A stretch of DNA of 64,000 nucleotides from Candidatus Electrothrix aestuarii (GCA_032595685.2 CP159373.1:145001-209000); one strand, 5' to 3'; positions 42,438 through 52,304 are shown, counted from the stretch's first letter. Translations and numbers: made by a program. Notes: generated from the sequence alone by a model not told the origin.

Positions 42438-43391
42438 TCATTCTTCATGGCTTGGCTCAGTTATTGTTTGTGTTTTTTGGGCTGTTGGCATTGATGAATT
42501 GTCCTTATTTTTAAGGGTGATTCTGTTTAAACTTGTCATGATAATATTTGCGGTGAGTGAAATTACAAAACCAATAACAACTACCCATTTAATATTCTTA
42601 ATCAATTCTTCATGTTCTTGATACAGCCCTTTCATATCTCCCCATAAAAATGCAGATTTAGGCCCAAATAAATCAATGAATTGATGTGGCGTTAATCGCA
42701 TAAAAGAATAATTCCATCTGGTAAAGGTGAATACTAATACAAGAGCAGTCATGGTAGCTACGCATAAGCCTATGGCGTCTATCATCGATTTCATTTGAAA
42801 GGATGTAATTTTTCTCTTTACTTTCGACAAGTTCAACATTACTAGAAAATATATTGAAAAAGTAAATAATACTATAACTATACTTGAAACTGTCTTTACA
42901 CCTATTGTTCTTTCAATTTGAGGTTCTATTTCATCTGAAAAAACTAGAGACCATGTTCTTTCTTCAGCGAATATTTCAACTCCTATCATCTGCTTACTTC
43001 TGTTGAAAGCGACTGATGCTATTCTATCTCTTTCCCATGTTTCCCTTTCCTTTCTTAAATCTTTTAATTCAATAATCACAATATCAATACAATGATTTTT
43101 AGTATTTGGATCATTTAACACTTTATTTTTATCTATAGTTTCGTAAAACCTGTTATCTTCAAGCTTTACTCTGTAGACTATTGCTGTTGGAAAATTAAGG
43201 AGGTCTTTATTTTTTTCGAACACTCTTGCAATTCTTAAAAAATTATCTTTATTAAGTGTAAATGGTGTTTTATAGGTTTTATCGATTCCAGATTGTAATT
43301 TTAAATTTGTCTGAGAAAAAATAAGGCTGGTATCAAGCAAAATAAACAAAGCAATAAAAATTATGGTTATTGTAGTAGCACTATATTTCAT
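42438..43391 (-). CDS. Hypothetical membrane protein
   Basis: This AT-rich 317-residue gene has an N-terminal signal-anchor (TITIIFIALFILLDTSLIF). A soluble domain of about 145 residues follows, then three hydrophobic spans (SSIVIVLFTFSIYFLVML; AIGLCVATMTALVLVFTFT; VVVIGFVISLTANIIM). It resembles no family I know. The composition suggests acquisition together with the nearby array C. Confidence 0.65.
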   Translation of the reverse strand: MKYSATTITIIFIALFILLDTSLIFSQTNLKLQSGIDKTYKTPFTLNKDNFLRIARVFEKNKDLLNFPTAIVYRVKLEDNRFYETIDKNKVLNDPNTKNHCIDIVIIELKDLRKERETWERDRIASVAFNRSKQMIGVEIFAEERTWSLVFSDEIEPQIERTIGVKTVSSIVIVLFTFSIYFLVMLNLSKVKRKITSFQMKSMIDAIGLCVATMTALVLVFTFTRWNYSFMRLTPHQFIDLFGPKSAFLWGDMKGLYQEHEELIKNIKWVVVIGFVISLTANIIMTSLNRITLKNKDNSSMPTAQKTQTITEPSHEE

Positions 43392-43676
43392 AGTTTTATG
43401 TCTATTATTTACTGATTAGTGCGGAATTTACATCCCTGTTGCTGGCTTAAATAAAAAAAATGACAGATTTATTTTCACTCTATCCACAGCCATCCTCTTT
43501 CTCATGACTGGCATTCTGCGATGACACTGGAAAAAGATACGCTCGAATCTCCTGAACAAACACCGTAAAAAAAGGGGACAGATTTATTTTAGCAACGCTG
43601 ATTAAAAATTTGAAAAAAATCAAGCCCCCTTTATACACTCCCAAGATAAACGACTTAGCACCTCAACCACACCACA
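43392..43676. other. Gene-free interval with two GACAGATTTATTTT words
   Basis: A-rich stretches followed by TGACAGATTTATTTT (43461-43475) and GGGGACAGATTTATTTT (43574-43590) occur 115 bp apart. This word is common beside REP/Y1-transposase (TnpREP) loci and may be a remnant. No gene is seen. Confidence 0.5.
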
Positions 43677-44075
43677 TCACTTCTTCAAAGAAACCTTCCC
43701 CATATTGACAGACATCCCGTCCGCATTGGCATGAGTCGTCAACTTCCCGGTATTCAAATCCATAACATTATAAAACTGATACCCGCTTTCTTCTTTCCAG
43801 GAGATGAAGAGAACACCGTCAGCAATCTTACTGGACAGATACGGATTATCTCCAGTACTCGGCCCTTCAAAGCTTCCTTTAACCAACTTCCAATGCAGCG
43901 ATTTATCCGATGTTATTGTGATGTCATACGCATACTCGCCATAATCAAACAGATACGTTTTTCCGACAATATCCGGCGTAATATTTTCTCCCTTGCTCTC
44001 CTCCGCAATGAGATTCGTTGTCAGCAACAAAAGCAACATAGCCATTACTGCTACTCTTCTCATAATACCTTTCAT
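43677..44075 (-). CDS. Secreted MoaF-like lipocalin-fold protein (tentative)
   Basis: This 132-residue protein has a signal peptide (MRRVAVMAMLLLLLTTNLIAEE, in part) and a compact beta-rich domain: GKTYLFDYGEYAYDITITSD, LHWKLVKGSFEG, GVLFISWKEESGYQFYNVMDL. This resembles the MoaF-like fold by pattern; the function is unknown. The start at 44075 is set by GAGGTATACA. Confidence 0.65.
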   Translation of the reverse strand: MKGIMRRVAVMAMLLLLLTTNLIAEESKGENITPDIVGKTYLFDYGEYAYDITITSDKSLHWKLVKGSFEGPSTGDNPYLSSKIADGVLFISWKEESGYQFYNVMDLNTGKLTTHANADGMSVNMGKVSLKK

Positions 44076-44372
44076 TGTATACCTCGTGTGTTCATAGTTC
44101 CCCTGTAAAATCCCACCCATATTTCATTCTTATCAAAGAAATACAACAAGTAGCATGGAACAGAAAACGAGTAAACAAAAAAATCATTTCCCCCCGTAGC
44201 AGCCCTGCCCAGGCAGGTATCATCCTGTCAAGCCACACGTTCTTCTATTGACTTTCTTTCTATACCATGCTTTTACAATAAGGTAGTCGGTTACATTCTG
44301 GTACCACACGACTCTCTGGACAGCAATCTTCCCTTCCGTCCTCTGGGCGGTAACCTACAACCCGAAAAAACC

Positions 44373-47054
44373 ATGCGTATCCTCAAACGCATCCTGAAAC
44401 TCAGCCTCCTGACGCTCCTCCTTACCACCTGCGCTCTGGTAGTGATCCGCTACTTCTTTGCTGACCAGCTCATCACAGCAGCTCTCCAGCGGGCCGGGGC
44501 CACAGAGGCATCTGTTCATCTCGCGGCTCTAGGAACAGATCAGCTCCGCTTTGATTTTCTCAACGCAGCCTTTCCCCTGGAAAACGACACCACCCTCCAT
44601 ATCCAGACAAAGCAGATCAGCCTGCAATATGATCTACAACGGCTCCTGCACAATAAAAAATGTGACCTGCTGACCATAGAGGAAGTAGCACTGCGCCAGA
44701 AGGGCGAAAGCAAGAGTACGCCCTCCCCTTCCCTCCAGCTTCCCGAAAAAATCACCCTGCTTGAGGACAGCATACGCGCCCGTTTGCCCATAGATCGAAT
44801 TCGCTTGGAAAAGATTCTTCTCCGGGAGAATTTCCCGGCTCAAGTCAAAGAGCGCAACCTCCGCCTGACCGCCTCTATCAACGAGACAGCATTGCAGGCC
44901 CAAGCCATTCTTCAGGTCGATCAACAAACACAGCTCTTTCTGGATTTCCGCAGCCCGGATGCCCATCATGGCACCGCCGAGCTGATCGGCAAGCAAGGCG
45001 AGGAAGAAATCCTGCGGACCACAATCACTCTCCAACCGGACAGATTAGCTGGCAAGGTTAGCCTGCTGCTCCAGCCTATTAACGAACTCTTTCTTCGTCC
45101 CTTGACAGCAGAGAGGAATATCCCTGTACCGGAAGGCACCCTGGACGGTTCCTTCTCCTTACCGCTCCCTCTCACACCTGATGCTACACTCCAGGCAAAC
45201 CTGACTCTAAGGGACAGCAACAAGCATCAGATCCACCTGGAGGCCAGCGGCACCCCTGATACCCGGCAAGCCAGCCTGCTGCTCTTCGGGAAAAAAGGCA
45301 AGCTGGAATTCCTGAATACCGACCTCGCTATGCAGGATCAGCGCATCAAGGGCAGCTACTCCTTGCACTGCGATCAGCTGCGCAGCTTCCTTGCCCCCTA
45401 TTTTCCGCAAGCCCTGCCTGCTATCAAAGGCACATTTTCCGGCACAGTGGATCTTCCTCTGCCGGGAAATCAGGACAAGGAATTCAAGGCAACGGTCGCA
45501 GCCTCCGCGCTCGCCCTGCCCTCCCTTACCGCCTCGTCCGCGCAGATTTCGGTCACAGGCAAGCTGAATGGCAATGACGTGCATTTTGATCGGGATTCGA
45601 CCTTTCACGGCAGTAAATTGACCCTAGGGGGAACCACCATCGAGGAGTGCAGCCTTGATCTGGCCGGGGATTTCTCCCGCAAGGGCGATCAGCTCCTGCT
45701 CGACTTTGCAAACAAGCAGAAGATCCACGTCAAGGGACTGAAGGCCGGTTCCACCCATATTCAGGAAATCCTCCTCCAAACGCCGGAGCGACTGCGTTTT
45801 GATTGTAACAAGACGACATGGTCCTTTGCCAAGAACACCCTGCAGGCGGCACCACTTGCCATCACAGTTGGCTCTGTGGATATCAAAACCGGTCCTCTGC
45901 AATGCTCCTTCTCTGCCCTTCGCAGCACCAATGCCGGGCCGGAGATCATGACCACACTCAGCAGTCCGAGCCTGATCATCACCACCCCGCAGGCTGAAGT
46001 TCCTCTGAAAGATGTTGCCGGGAATTTTCGCCTCCAAAAGCATATCATCAGTAGCAAGCTGCAAGCCAATCCAGAGCATATTCCCGGCAAAATACAGGCA
46101 GAGGTGGAACACAGCCTGACGCGCGCAGAAGGGTTCTTTACTCTGCGCACCGACAAAGCACTGGATTTGAATGAGGAAGGTATCACCCTGGCGGGCCTGC
46201 TCAACACATGGCAGTTTCCCTTTGATCTGGACAAGGGATCAGTTCACCTGGAAACCAGAGGAGAGTGGCAAAGAAGTCATCCCTTCCAACTCACCCTGCT
46301 TGCAAATGTTAAGGAGGGAAGTGGGTATTTTCAGAAAGTTCTCTTTGAAAACCTCAATACCCAGCAGGACCTTATTCTTCTCCCTGAATTAGGCTCACAG
46401 AGGGAAGGGAAGATATCTGTCGAACGAGTCATCGGTGGCCTTGATGTTCATAAACTGAGCGCCAAAACGGCTCTTCTCTCTAGCAAGAAAGGTCAGCAGC
46501 CCGTCGTGCAACTGAGAAAATTGCAAGCAGGACTCCTCCAGGGCACAGTAAGCAGTCCAGAAATACGCTATGATCTGAACACTCAGCAAAGTAACTTTAC
46601 CGTGAACGTCAGCAGCGTGGATCTGGCCACTATAGTCGAGCTGATGAAGGTAAAAGATATGCACGCCACCGGCAAGATCAGCGGGAAAATCCCGGTCTCT
46701 ATCGATGATAAGAAGGTTTCTGTGGAGAAGGGGGAACTGTATAACGACCCACCAGGCGGAGAAATCAACTATACGGCCCCGGATGCACATCTCACTGGAC
46801 TTCCAGAATATGCCATCAAGGCTATCAGGGATTTTCGCTATACCTCATTGAAAAGTACAGCCCAGTATGCCCCATCCGGGCAGCTTGATCTGGCAGTGGG
46901 TCTGCAAGGAATCAGCCCTGAATTGGACAAGAACCGTGAGGTTCATTTAAATATTAATATCGAACAGAACCTGAACACCTTGCTCCAGGGATTACGGTAC
47001 AGCAAAGGACTGAGCGAAAAGATAGATAAACGAGTGCAGCAGCGATACAGGTGA
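44373..47054 (+). CDS. ydbH: YdbH-family AsmA-like envelope protein
   Basis: This 893-residue protein has one N-terminal transmembrane anchor (LLTLLLTTCALVVIRYFF) and a very long beta-rich periplasmic domain. The C-terminal signature is GGLDVHKLSA...QLRKLQAGLLQGTVSSPEIRYDLN, with ISGKIPVSIDDKKVSVEKGELYNDPPGGEINY nearby (in parts), of the YdbH/dicarboxylate-transport-like domain. In E. coli YdbH, with TamB and YhdP, bridges the periplasm for anterograde phospholipid transport. The two downstream genes are its usual partners ynbE and ydbL. Confidence 0.9.
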   Translation: MRILKRILKLSLLTLLLTTCALVVIRYFFADQLITAALQRAGATEASVHLAALGTDQLRFDFLNAAFPLENDTTLHIQTKQISLQYDLQRLLHNKKCDLLTIEEVALRQKGESKSTPSPSLQLPEKITLLEDSIRARLPIDRIRLEKILLRENFPAQVKERNLRLTASINETALQAQAILQVDQQTQLFLDFRSPDAHHGTAELIGKQGEEEILRTTITLQPDRLAGKVSLLLQPINELFLRPLTAERNIPVPEGTLDGSFSLPLPLTPDATLQANLTLRDSNKHQIHLEASGTPDTRQASLLLFGKKGKLEFLNTDLAMQDQRIKGSYSLHCDQLRSFLAPYFPQALPAIKGTFSGTVDLPLPGNQDKEFKATVAASALALPSLTASSAQISVTGKLNGNDVHFDRDSTFHGSKLTLGGTTIEECSLDLAGDFSRKGDQLLLDFANKQKIHVKGLKAGSTHIQEILLQTPERLRFDCNKTTWSFAKNTLQAAPLAITVGSVDIKTGPLQCSFSALRSTNAGPEIMTTLSSPSLIITTPQAEVPLKDVAGNFRLQKHIISSKLQANPEHIPGKIQAEVEHSLTRAEGFFTLRTDKALDLNEEGITLAGLLNTWQFPFDLDKGSVHLETRGEWQRSHPFQLTLLANVKEGSGYFQKVLFENLNTQQDLILLPELGSQREGKISVERVIGGLDVHKLSAKTALLSSKKGQQPVVQLRKLQAGLLQGTVSSPEIRYDLNTQQSNFTVNVSSVDLATIVELMKVKDMHATGKISGKIPVSIDDKKVSVEKGELYNDPPGGEINYTAPDAHLTGLPEYAIKAIRDFRYTSLKSTAQYAPSGQLDLAVGLQGISPELDKNREVHLNINIEQNLNTLLQGLRYSKGLSEKIDKRVQQRYR

Positions 47055-47146
47055 GGTACAATAGAGGCAAAGTGCATAAAAAAGTGCATAACAAAATGCC
47101 TTATTATCGCGGACTCACTTAATCCCATGCTCCAATGGAGGACATC

Positions 47147-47341
47147 ATGACCAAGCTGCTGGTTCCTTGTTTTCTCGGAATCCTCTCCCTGTTTATCTTT
47201 GCCTGCACCCCCAAGGTGGAGGTGGCTGCACCTTCCGAACCCATCACCATCAACCTCAACGTGAAGATACAGCACGAGATTCTGGTCAAGGTGGATAAAG
47301 AACTGGATAATCTGTTCAAAGAAGAGAAAGGGCTGTTCTGA
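47147..47341 (+). CDS. ynbE: YnbE-family lipoprotein
   Basis: This 64-residue lipoprotein has its lipobox in FIFACTP (about residue 17). It is followed by PITINLNVKIQHEILVKVDKEL (in part), the conserved YnbE core. In E. coli YnbE lies in the outer membrane and completes the YdbH bridge by beta-strand addition. The start at 47147 is chosen because GGAGG lies 5 bp upstream, inside an earlier in-frame ATG. Confidence 0.9.
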   Translation: MTKLLVPCFLGILSLFIFACTPKVEVAAPSEPITINLNVKIQHEILVKVDKELDNLFKEEKGLF

Positions 47342-47385
47342 GCAGCCACCGTCATTGCGCACATGTCTTTTACAGGAGATACATC

Positions 47386-47712
47386 ATGAAGAACACAATC
47401 ACGCTTTTTCTTGTCTGCCTTTCCGCTCTGCTCCTCTGGCAACCGCTTTTTGCTTTAGAGCTATCAGATGCCAAGGCCCAAGGGCTTGTCGGCGAAACCC
47501 CTACTGGCTACCTGGATGTTGTCAAAGCCAGCCCAGATGCTCAGCAACTAATCAAGGATATCAATGCAAAGCGGAAAACGCATTATCAGGAGATTGCGAA
47601 GAAGAACAAAACTCCTCTCAGTGCCGTAGAGAAATTAGCTGGTCAGAAGGCGATGGAAAAGACCCCGGCTGGGCAGTATGTCAAGGTCGGGGGGAAGTGG
47701 CAAAAGAAGTGA
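47386..47712 (+). CDS. ydbL: YdbL-family (DUF1318) periplasmic protein
   Basis: This 108-residue protein has a signal peptide ending LFALE (about residue 26). The DUF1318 domain follows: AKAQGLVGETPTGYLDVV, INAKRKTHYQEIAKKN and PAGQYVKVGGKWQKK. YdbL has been proposed to chaperone YnbE oligomerisation. Its position third in ydbH-ynbE-ydbL matches E. coli. Confidence 0.92.
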   Translation: MKNTITLFLVCLSALLLWQPLFALELSDAKAQGLVGETPTGYLDVVKASPDAQQLIKDINAKRKTHYQEIAKKNKTPLSAVEKLAGQKAMEKTPAGQYVKVGGKWQKK

Positions 47713-47726
47713 GGGGAATTTCCTAT

Positions 47727-47778
47727 CCCTCCCCAAGGGGAGGGATATTTGCTCTCCATTCCGCCCTTCAGGGCGGAA
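47727..47778. other. Two hairpins downstream of ydbL
   Basis: CCCTCCCC-AA-GGGGAGGG (47727-47744) and TTCCGCCC-TTCA-GGGCGGAA (47759-47778) lie between the convergent ydbL and ykgJ-like genes. Neither has a U-tract in the right place on the plus strand. They may be a weak terminator pair or a small REP-like unit. Confidence 0.4.
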
Positions 47779-47803
47779 TAAAAAAATATGCAGCCTGTGC
47801 TCT

Positions 47804-48562
47804 CTAATTTTTAAGAACCTGGCGTAACCAGTCAAAGCCGAATTTCAATAACTCCGCATCATCCCGTTCTATACGCCTTCGCAGCTCGCGATTCACCTTC
47901 AGGCGCTTGGTCAGCTGATTCTCATTGCAGTAGGCCCGGAAGGCATCAATATTATAGCAGACCATAAAGGCCAATTGCTGCCGAGGCCCTGCATGCCCCT
48001 CCCCCATCCAGGGATCAGTGGCAAAAAAAGCATCCACCTCTGCCCAGAGATCATTATAGAGGTTATAAACATCTAGACGCTGCTCGCGCTTCCACTGCTT
48101 GATGGTGTAGCTATGGTCTTCCTCATGCCCTTTACAGTAGGAATGCTGCACCACAAAATAATGGCTCTTCAATGCGGTTCCTTGCCCCTGTTTTTCAACC
48201 CCACGCTCCAACGGATAGGTACGACAGGCCGATGGACGATCTGCGTAAACTGAGCAGCCCGTGTCGGCAAGAAAGGGACAGGGAGCTCCATCGCTCTCCA
48301 ACATGTTCAGCTTAACCGCCGGAAAATAGGGATGGGCACCAGCTCCCAGGCGGGTATAGCGTTCTAAAAACTCACCGGCGCTACAGCCAAGCTTGTTCTT
48401 CAGGCAAAGAATATCATGAGGATAGAGACGCAACTCTAGCTTATGACAGCAATTGAGATAGCAGCTCACCCCTGGATGACAGCGAAACTGAAAAGAATCG
48501 CCTTTTTCAAGAGGTATGGTCTGGGTCTCCGGGCCGCTTTCACTGGTCATTTCATCATGCAT
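47804..48562 (-). CDS. YkgJ-family cysteine-cluster protein
   Basis: This 252-residue soluble protein carries the CxCx-type metal-binding cluster of the YkgJ/UPF0153 family: GVSCYLNCCHKLELRLYPHD (about residue 34) and PCPFLADTGCSVYADRPSACRTYP (in part, about 94). Eight Cys residues fall in those two blocks. It is believed to bind zinc or iron; the biochemical role is unknown. Confidence 0.88.
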   Translation of the reverse strand: MHDEMTSESGPETQTIPLEKGDSFQFRCHPGVSCYLNCCHKLELRLYPHDILCLKNKLGCSAGEFLERYTRLGAGAHPYFPAVKLNMLESDGAPCPFLADTGCSVYADRPSACRTYPLERGVEKQGQGTALKSHYFVVQHSYCKGHEEDHSYTIKQWKREQRLDVYNLYNDLWAEVDAFFATDPWMGEGHAGPRQQLAFMVCYNIDAFRAYCNENQLTKRLKVNRELRRRIERDDAELLKFGFDWLRQVLKN

Positions 48563-48638
48563 AACTATAAATTCCCCTCCCGTCCCCCCCCTGGAGGGTG
48601 GGACAACAAGATATGAAAATCAAGCAGGTAATTTCCAT

Positions 48639-48671
48639 AAAAAAAGCCGGTATGAAAATATCATACCGGCT
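48639..48671 (-). terminator. Terminator of the ribosomal protein supercluster
   Basis: On the minus strand AGCCGGTATGA-TATTT-TCATACCGGCT is an 11-bp perfect stem followed by TTTTTTT. It lies 68 bp after rplQ, the last gene of the cluster. Confidence 0.93.
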
Positions 48672-48738
48672 CAAACTTCTGCCCTTATGCGCTCATATAT
48701 TGCGCGTACAGAGCAAACTCTCTACTTTAAACGAGAAT

Positions 48739-49125
48739 TTACTCCGCAACTTCCTGGACTGCTGACTCCTCGTAACCCACCAGCTCAATAATAGCCATAG
48801 GAGCGGCATCACCAGCACGAACACCTGTGCGAACGATACGAGTATACCCTCCCTGACGATCTGCATACTGGGTGCTGAGTTTATCAAAAAGTTTCGCGAC
48901 TATATCCTTAGAACGAATATAGGCCAGTGCCTTGCGACGAGCATGCAGGTCTCCTCGCTTACCCAGGGTAATCATCTTCTCAGCAACCCGGCGCGCTTCC
49001 TTAGCCTTGGGTACAGTTGTGGAAATCCTCTCATGCTCAAGAAGAGAAGTAACAATATTCCGCATCATTGCTGAACGATGTGAGGCACTCCTGTTCAGTT
49101 TTCTACCGGCTTTTTTATGTCTCAT
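48739..49125 (-). CDS. rplQ: 50S ribosomal protein L17 (bL17)
   Basis: This 128-residue protein has the family start [17 protein letters not shown] and [21 protein letters not shown]. It is the last gene of the alpha operon, 49 bp after rpoA. Confidence 0.98.
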   Translation of the reverse strand: MRHKKAGRKLNRSASHRSAMMRNIVTSLLEHERISTTVPKAKEARRVAEKMITLGKRGDLHARRKALAYIRSKDIVAKLFDKLSTQYADRQGGYTRIVRTGVRAGDAAPMAIIELVGYEESAVQEVAE

Positions 49126-49173
49126 TATTCTATCCTCAAAATCGGTAAATCACGTTATCCGATCACGCAAAGA

Positions 49174-50220
49174 TTAGCCTTCGCTATCAGCATCATCTCG
49201 CTCACACGGTGCGACCCAACCCTCATGATTCATGTTCAAGGTAAGATCATGTTGTGAAAGAAGTGCTTTAATCTCGTTCAGTGATTTGCGACCAAAGTTT
49301 TTCGTTTTCAGCATTTCAGCATCGGTTTTCTGTACCAATTGACCGATATACTGTATATTGGCATTCTTCAGACAGTTCGCGGAACGGACTGAGAGCTCAA
49401 GATCCTCAACATTCTTATCAAGGAAATCGGGATAGTCCTGACCATCACCATCACCTTCTCCTCGCTCAGGAGCTACAGCCTCCTGCTCATTAAAGTTGAT
49501 AAAGATCGTCATTTGCTCTTTGAGAATCTTTGCCGCATAGGCAAGGGCATTCTCTGGCAGAACCGAACCATCGGTCTCTATTTCAATAGTCAAACGATCA
49601 TAATCTGTCCGTTGACCAACACGAGCCTGACTTACCACGTACTGAATACGGAGTACCGGAGAAAAAGCAGCATCTATAGGAATCACACCGAGCGGACGAT
49701 TTTCCTTTTTATTCCACTCTGCCGGGACATAGCCTTTACCCCACTGTACTTCAAGCTCAGCACGAAAGGTCGTGGTATCACCGGTTACCGTACAAATCGG
49801 CTGTTCCGGATTCATGACCTCTACCTTATCATTGCCGTTAATGTCTCCGGCAGTGACTACGCCTTTTCCAGTCTTTTCTATGATGACAGTTCTGGTCTCA
49901 GGAGAGTTGAGCTTCAGCTGAACCTGCTTCAGGTTCAGTATAATATCAGCGACGTCTTCATGCACTCCGTCAATTGTGGTAAACTCATGATCAGCTCCCT
50001 CAATCCGGACCGATGTAATTGCAGCCCCTCTGATAGAGGAAAGAAGAATCCTGCGTAAGGCGTTCCCTATGGTTGCTGCAAAACCGCGTTCTAAGGGCTG
50101 GCAGATGAATTTGCCATACTTATCTGTATGACTATCCCTGGTAACCTCCAGACGTTCCGGAGCAACAAGGTCATGCCAGTTTCTGTAAAAGGGATTATCA
50201 TCCCGAATTTCCTGTTCCAT
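49174..50220 (-). CDS. rpoA: RNA polymerase alpha subunit
   Basis: This 348-residue alpha subunit has an N-terminal dimerisation domain (RGFAATIGNALRRILLSSIRGAAIT, in part) and a C-terminal UP-element/activator-binding domain (VRSANCLKNANIQYIGQLVQ and NFGRKSLNEIKALL). A Glu/Asp-rich linker lies between them. Confidence 0.98.
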   Translation of the reverse strand: MEQEIRDDNPFYRNWHDLVAPERLEVTRDSHTDKYGKFICQPLERGFAATIGNALRRILLSSIRGAAITSVRIEGADHEFTTIDGVHEDVADIILNLKQVQLKLNSPETRTVIIEKTGKGVVTAGDINGNDKVEVMNPEQPICTVTGDTTTFRAELEVQWGKGYVPAEWNKKENRPLGVIPIDAAFSPVLRIQYVVSQARVGQRTDYDRLTIEIETDGSVLPENALAYAAKILKEQMTIFINFNEQEAVAPERGEGDGDGQDYPDFLDKNVEDLELSVRSANCLKNANIQYIGQLVQKTDAEMLKTKNFGRKSLNEIKALLSQHDLTLNMNHEGWVAPCERDDADSEG

Positions 50221-50238
50221 GAAATACCTGACCTTGTA

Positions 50239-50868
50239 TTACTTGGAGTACAGCTCGACTATAAGCTGTTCGTTAATCGGCATGGTGATCTCTTCCCGAT
50301 TAGGCATAGCCTGAACTGTTCCCTGAAAATTACCTTTATCTAACTCTAACCAGCTGGGGACTCCATGACGAGCGACAGCCTCAAGGTTTTCTGCGATAAA
50401 AGCGTTCTTACGGCTTTTTTCCTTCAGGGTAATCACATCACCGGGTTTAACCTGATAGGAAGGAATGGTAACTTTTTTACCGTTAACCTGAAAATGATTA
50501 TGACGAACAAATTGGCGCGCCTGATCTCTGGAGCCAGCAAAACCCAAGCGATAAACAACGTTATCGATACGGCGCTCCAACATAGAGAGAAGGTTCAGAC
50601 CAGTAACACCTTTTGCACGGTCGGCCAGATAAAAATAACGACGAAACTGCTTTTCAAGCATCCCGTAGATGTGCTTAACTTTCTGCTTCTCACGCAACTG
50701 CAATGCGTAGTCAGAGACTTTACGGAAACGATTCTGCCCGTGCTGGCCGGGCGCATAGGCGCGACGCTCAAAAGAGCACTTATCAGAATAGCATCTCTCG
50801 CCTTTCAAAAATAATTTAAGATTTTCCCGTCTGCAAGTCCGGCAGGAAGCTCCTGTATATCTGGCCAC
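50239..50868 (-). CDS. rpsD: 30S ribosomal protein S4 (uS4)
   Basis: This 209-residue primary rRNA-binding protein starts [26 protein letters not shown] (in part) with the zinc-type Cys set (C-x2-C, C-x5-C) and contains the S4 domain [19 protein letters not shown]. It lies 18 bp before rpoA. Confidence 0.98.
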   Translation of the reverse strand: MARYTGASCRTCRRENLKLFLKGERCYSDKCSFERRAYAPGQHGQNRFRKVSDYALQLREKQKVKHIYGMLEKQFRRYFYLADRAKGVTGLNLLSMLERRIDNVVYRLGFAGSRDQARQFVRHNHFQVNGKKVTIPSYQVKPGDVITLKEKSRKNAFIAENLEAVARHGVPSWLELDKGNFQGTVQAMPNREEITMPINEQLIVELYSK

Positions 50869-50956
50869 TTATTCCTCCATCAAAATAATCGGTATCGGTT
50901 TTACGCTGCGTTCAGCACATAGCTGGCAACGACCGTACAAAACAACTTCTCTCTGC

Positions 50957-51355
50957 TTAAACCCGCCGACGCTTGGGGGGTTTACAGCCATTATGCGGAA
51001 TTGGAGTTACATCTACAATCTTCGTCACTTCCAAATCCGTACCGGTCAGGGCACGCAGAGCTGCCTCGCGACCAGGCCCGGGGCCTTTGACGCGGATCTC
51101 AACACGACGCAGGCCGTTCTCTTTTGCTTTTGCCACTGCGTCACTCAACGCGTTCTGCGCAGCAAAAGGAGTGGATTTCCGAGACCCCTTAAAGCCGATA
51201 ACCCCTGCACTGGACCAGGAAACAGCATTTCCCTGCTTATCCGCAATGGTTATCAAGGTATTATTAAACGTTGAGTAGATGAAAATAATCCCTTCTGGAA
51301 CATTTTTCTTTTCCCGGCGCTTTGTACGTACTGCGCCTTTTTTACCTTTCGCCAT
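50957..51355 (-). CDS. rpsK: 30S ribosomal protein S11 (uS11)
   Basis: This 132-residue protein has [26 protein letters not shown] (in part) and the C-terminal [18 protein letters not shown] typical of S11. It lies between rpsM and rpsD as usual. Confidence 0.98.
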   Translation of the reverse strand: MAKGKKGAVRTKRREKKNVPEGIIFIYSTFNNTLITIADKQGNAVSWSSAGVIGFKGSRKSTPFAAQNALSDAVAKAKENGLRRVEIRVKGPGPGREAALRALTGTDLEVTKIVDVTPIPHNGCKPPKRRRV

Positions 51356-51422
51356 ATCAGCTCCGTATAGCTTCCTCTATGAAAATAGCACTTTCACCGG
51401 CAGTAAAAGCGAGTTAACAATC

Positions 51423-51791
51423 TTATTTCTTACGTACCGCTGCGCCGCGTTTCGGACCTTTACGAGTCCGTGCGTTGGTCTTTGTCCGCTGACCGCGACA
51501 GGGGAGGCTCATACGATGACGTCGTCCACGGTAGGTACCAAGATCAATATGACGCTTAATATCCATAGCCACTTCACGACGGCGGTCACCTTCTACAACA
51601 TAATCGGACTCAATGATCTTCCTGATCCGTGTTACATCATCGCCACTCAGATCATCTGAGTTCATCTGATACGGCAGATCTGCCTTATCCAAGATAGCGC
51701 GCGCCGTCGTAAGGCCGATACCGTAAATATAGGTAAGCGCCCTGTCCATGTGCTTATTGCGCGGTAAATCTACACCTGATATTCGTGCCAA
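51423..51791 (-). CDS. rpsM: 30S ribosomal protein S13 (uS13)
   Basis: This 122-residue protein begins MARISGVDLPRNKHMDRALTY and ends RTKTNARTRKGPKRGAAVRKK, with the GRRHRMSLPCRGQRTKTNAR signature. It heads the rpsM-rpsK-rpsD-rpoA-rplQ block. Confidence 0.98.
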   Translation of the reverse strand: MARISGVDLPRNKHMDRALTYIYGIGLTTARAILDKADLPYQMNSDDLSGDDVTRIRKIIESDYVVEGDRRREVAMDIKRHIDLGTYRGRRHRMSLPCRGQRTKTNARTRKGPKRGAAVRKK

Positions 51792-51828
51792 AACCCTACT
51801 CCTTTAAAAAAAAGCAACCTTACGGTTA

Positions 51829-51942
51829 TTATCCCTGACGCTGCTTATGCTTTGAATTTTTGCAGTTTACCCGAACCACACCCTTGCGTTTAAGGATCTT
51901 ACAGTCGCTGCACATTTTTTTAACAGATGCTCGTACTTTCAT
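51829..51942 (-). CDS. rpmJ: 50S ribosomal protein L36 (bL36)
   Basis: This 37-residue protein reads [20 protein letters not shown] and then [16 protein letters not shown]. It has the zinc-binding C-x2-C...C...H set of the C+ form. It lies between infA and rpsM. Confidence 0.97.
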   Translation of the reverse strand: MKVRASVKKMCSDCKILKRKGVVRVNCKNSKHKQRQG

Positions 51943-51971
51943 TTCCCTGTTTCCTTGCTGACTTGCTTGGT

Positions 51972-52211
51972 TCAGCGCTTCCCTTTACCGCCGCCTTTTG
52001 AGCGGAAAGTAACACGCCCTCTTGTCAGGTCATACGGTGACAACTCAACGGTCACTCGATCACCCGGAAGAATTTTAATATAATGCATGCGCATTTTTCC
52101 AGAAATATGCGCCAGAACCTTATGCCCGTTGTCAAGTTCAACACGAAACATCGCGTTGGGTAAAGGCTCAATTATAGTTCCCTCAACTTCGATGGCTTCT
52201 TCTTTGGCCAT
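51972..52211 (-). CDS. infA: Translation initiation factor IF-1
   Basis: This OB-fold protein of 79 residues starts [20 protein letters not shown] and contains [19 protein letters not shown] and [10 protein letters not shown]. The C-terminal GGGKGKR is slightly longer than usual. The ATG at 52211 begins the conserved sequence. Confidence 0.97.
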   Translation of the reverse strand: MAKEEAIEVEGTIIEPLPNAMFRVELDNGHKVLAHISGKMRMHYIKILPGDRVTVELSPYDLTRGRVTFRSKGGGKGKR

Positions 52212-52255
52212 AATTCCCATCCAGTTTTTTTTTCGACGAAAATCAAAAAAAGGTT

Positions 52256-52283
52256 ATTATATATAAAAAAGTTTTTTTTACAA
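52256..52283 (-). promoter_or_regulatory. Internal promoter upstream of infA
   Basis: On the minus strand TTGTAA (52278-52283), a 16-bp spacer and a perfect TATAAT (52256-52261) lie 45 bp before infA. They follow the map terminator, so infA through rplQ can be transcribed independently. Confidence 0.65.
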
Positions 52284-52304
52284 CCAGTTTTCACCTGATT
52301 TGGA

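Noticed and set aside
47727-47778. Strong terminator after ydbL
   Set aside because: Two stable hairpins are present, but the A/T runs are on the wrong side for either strand. Kept only as hairpins.
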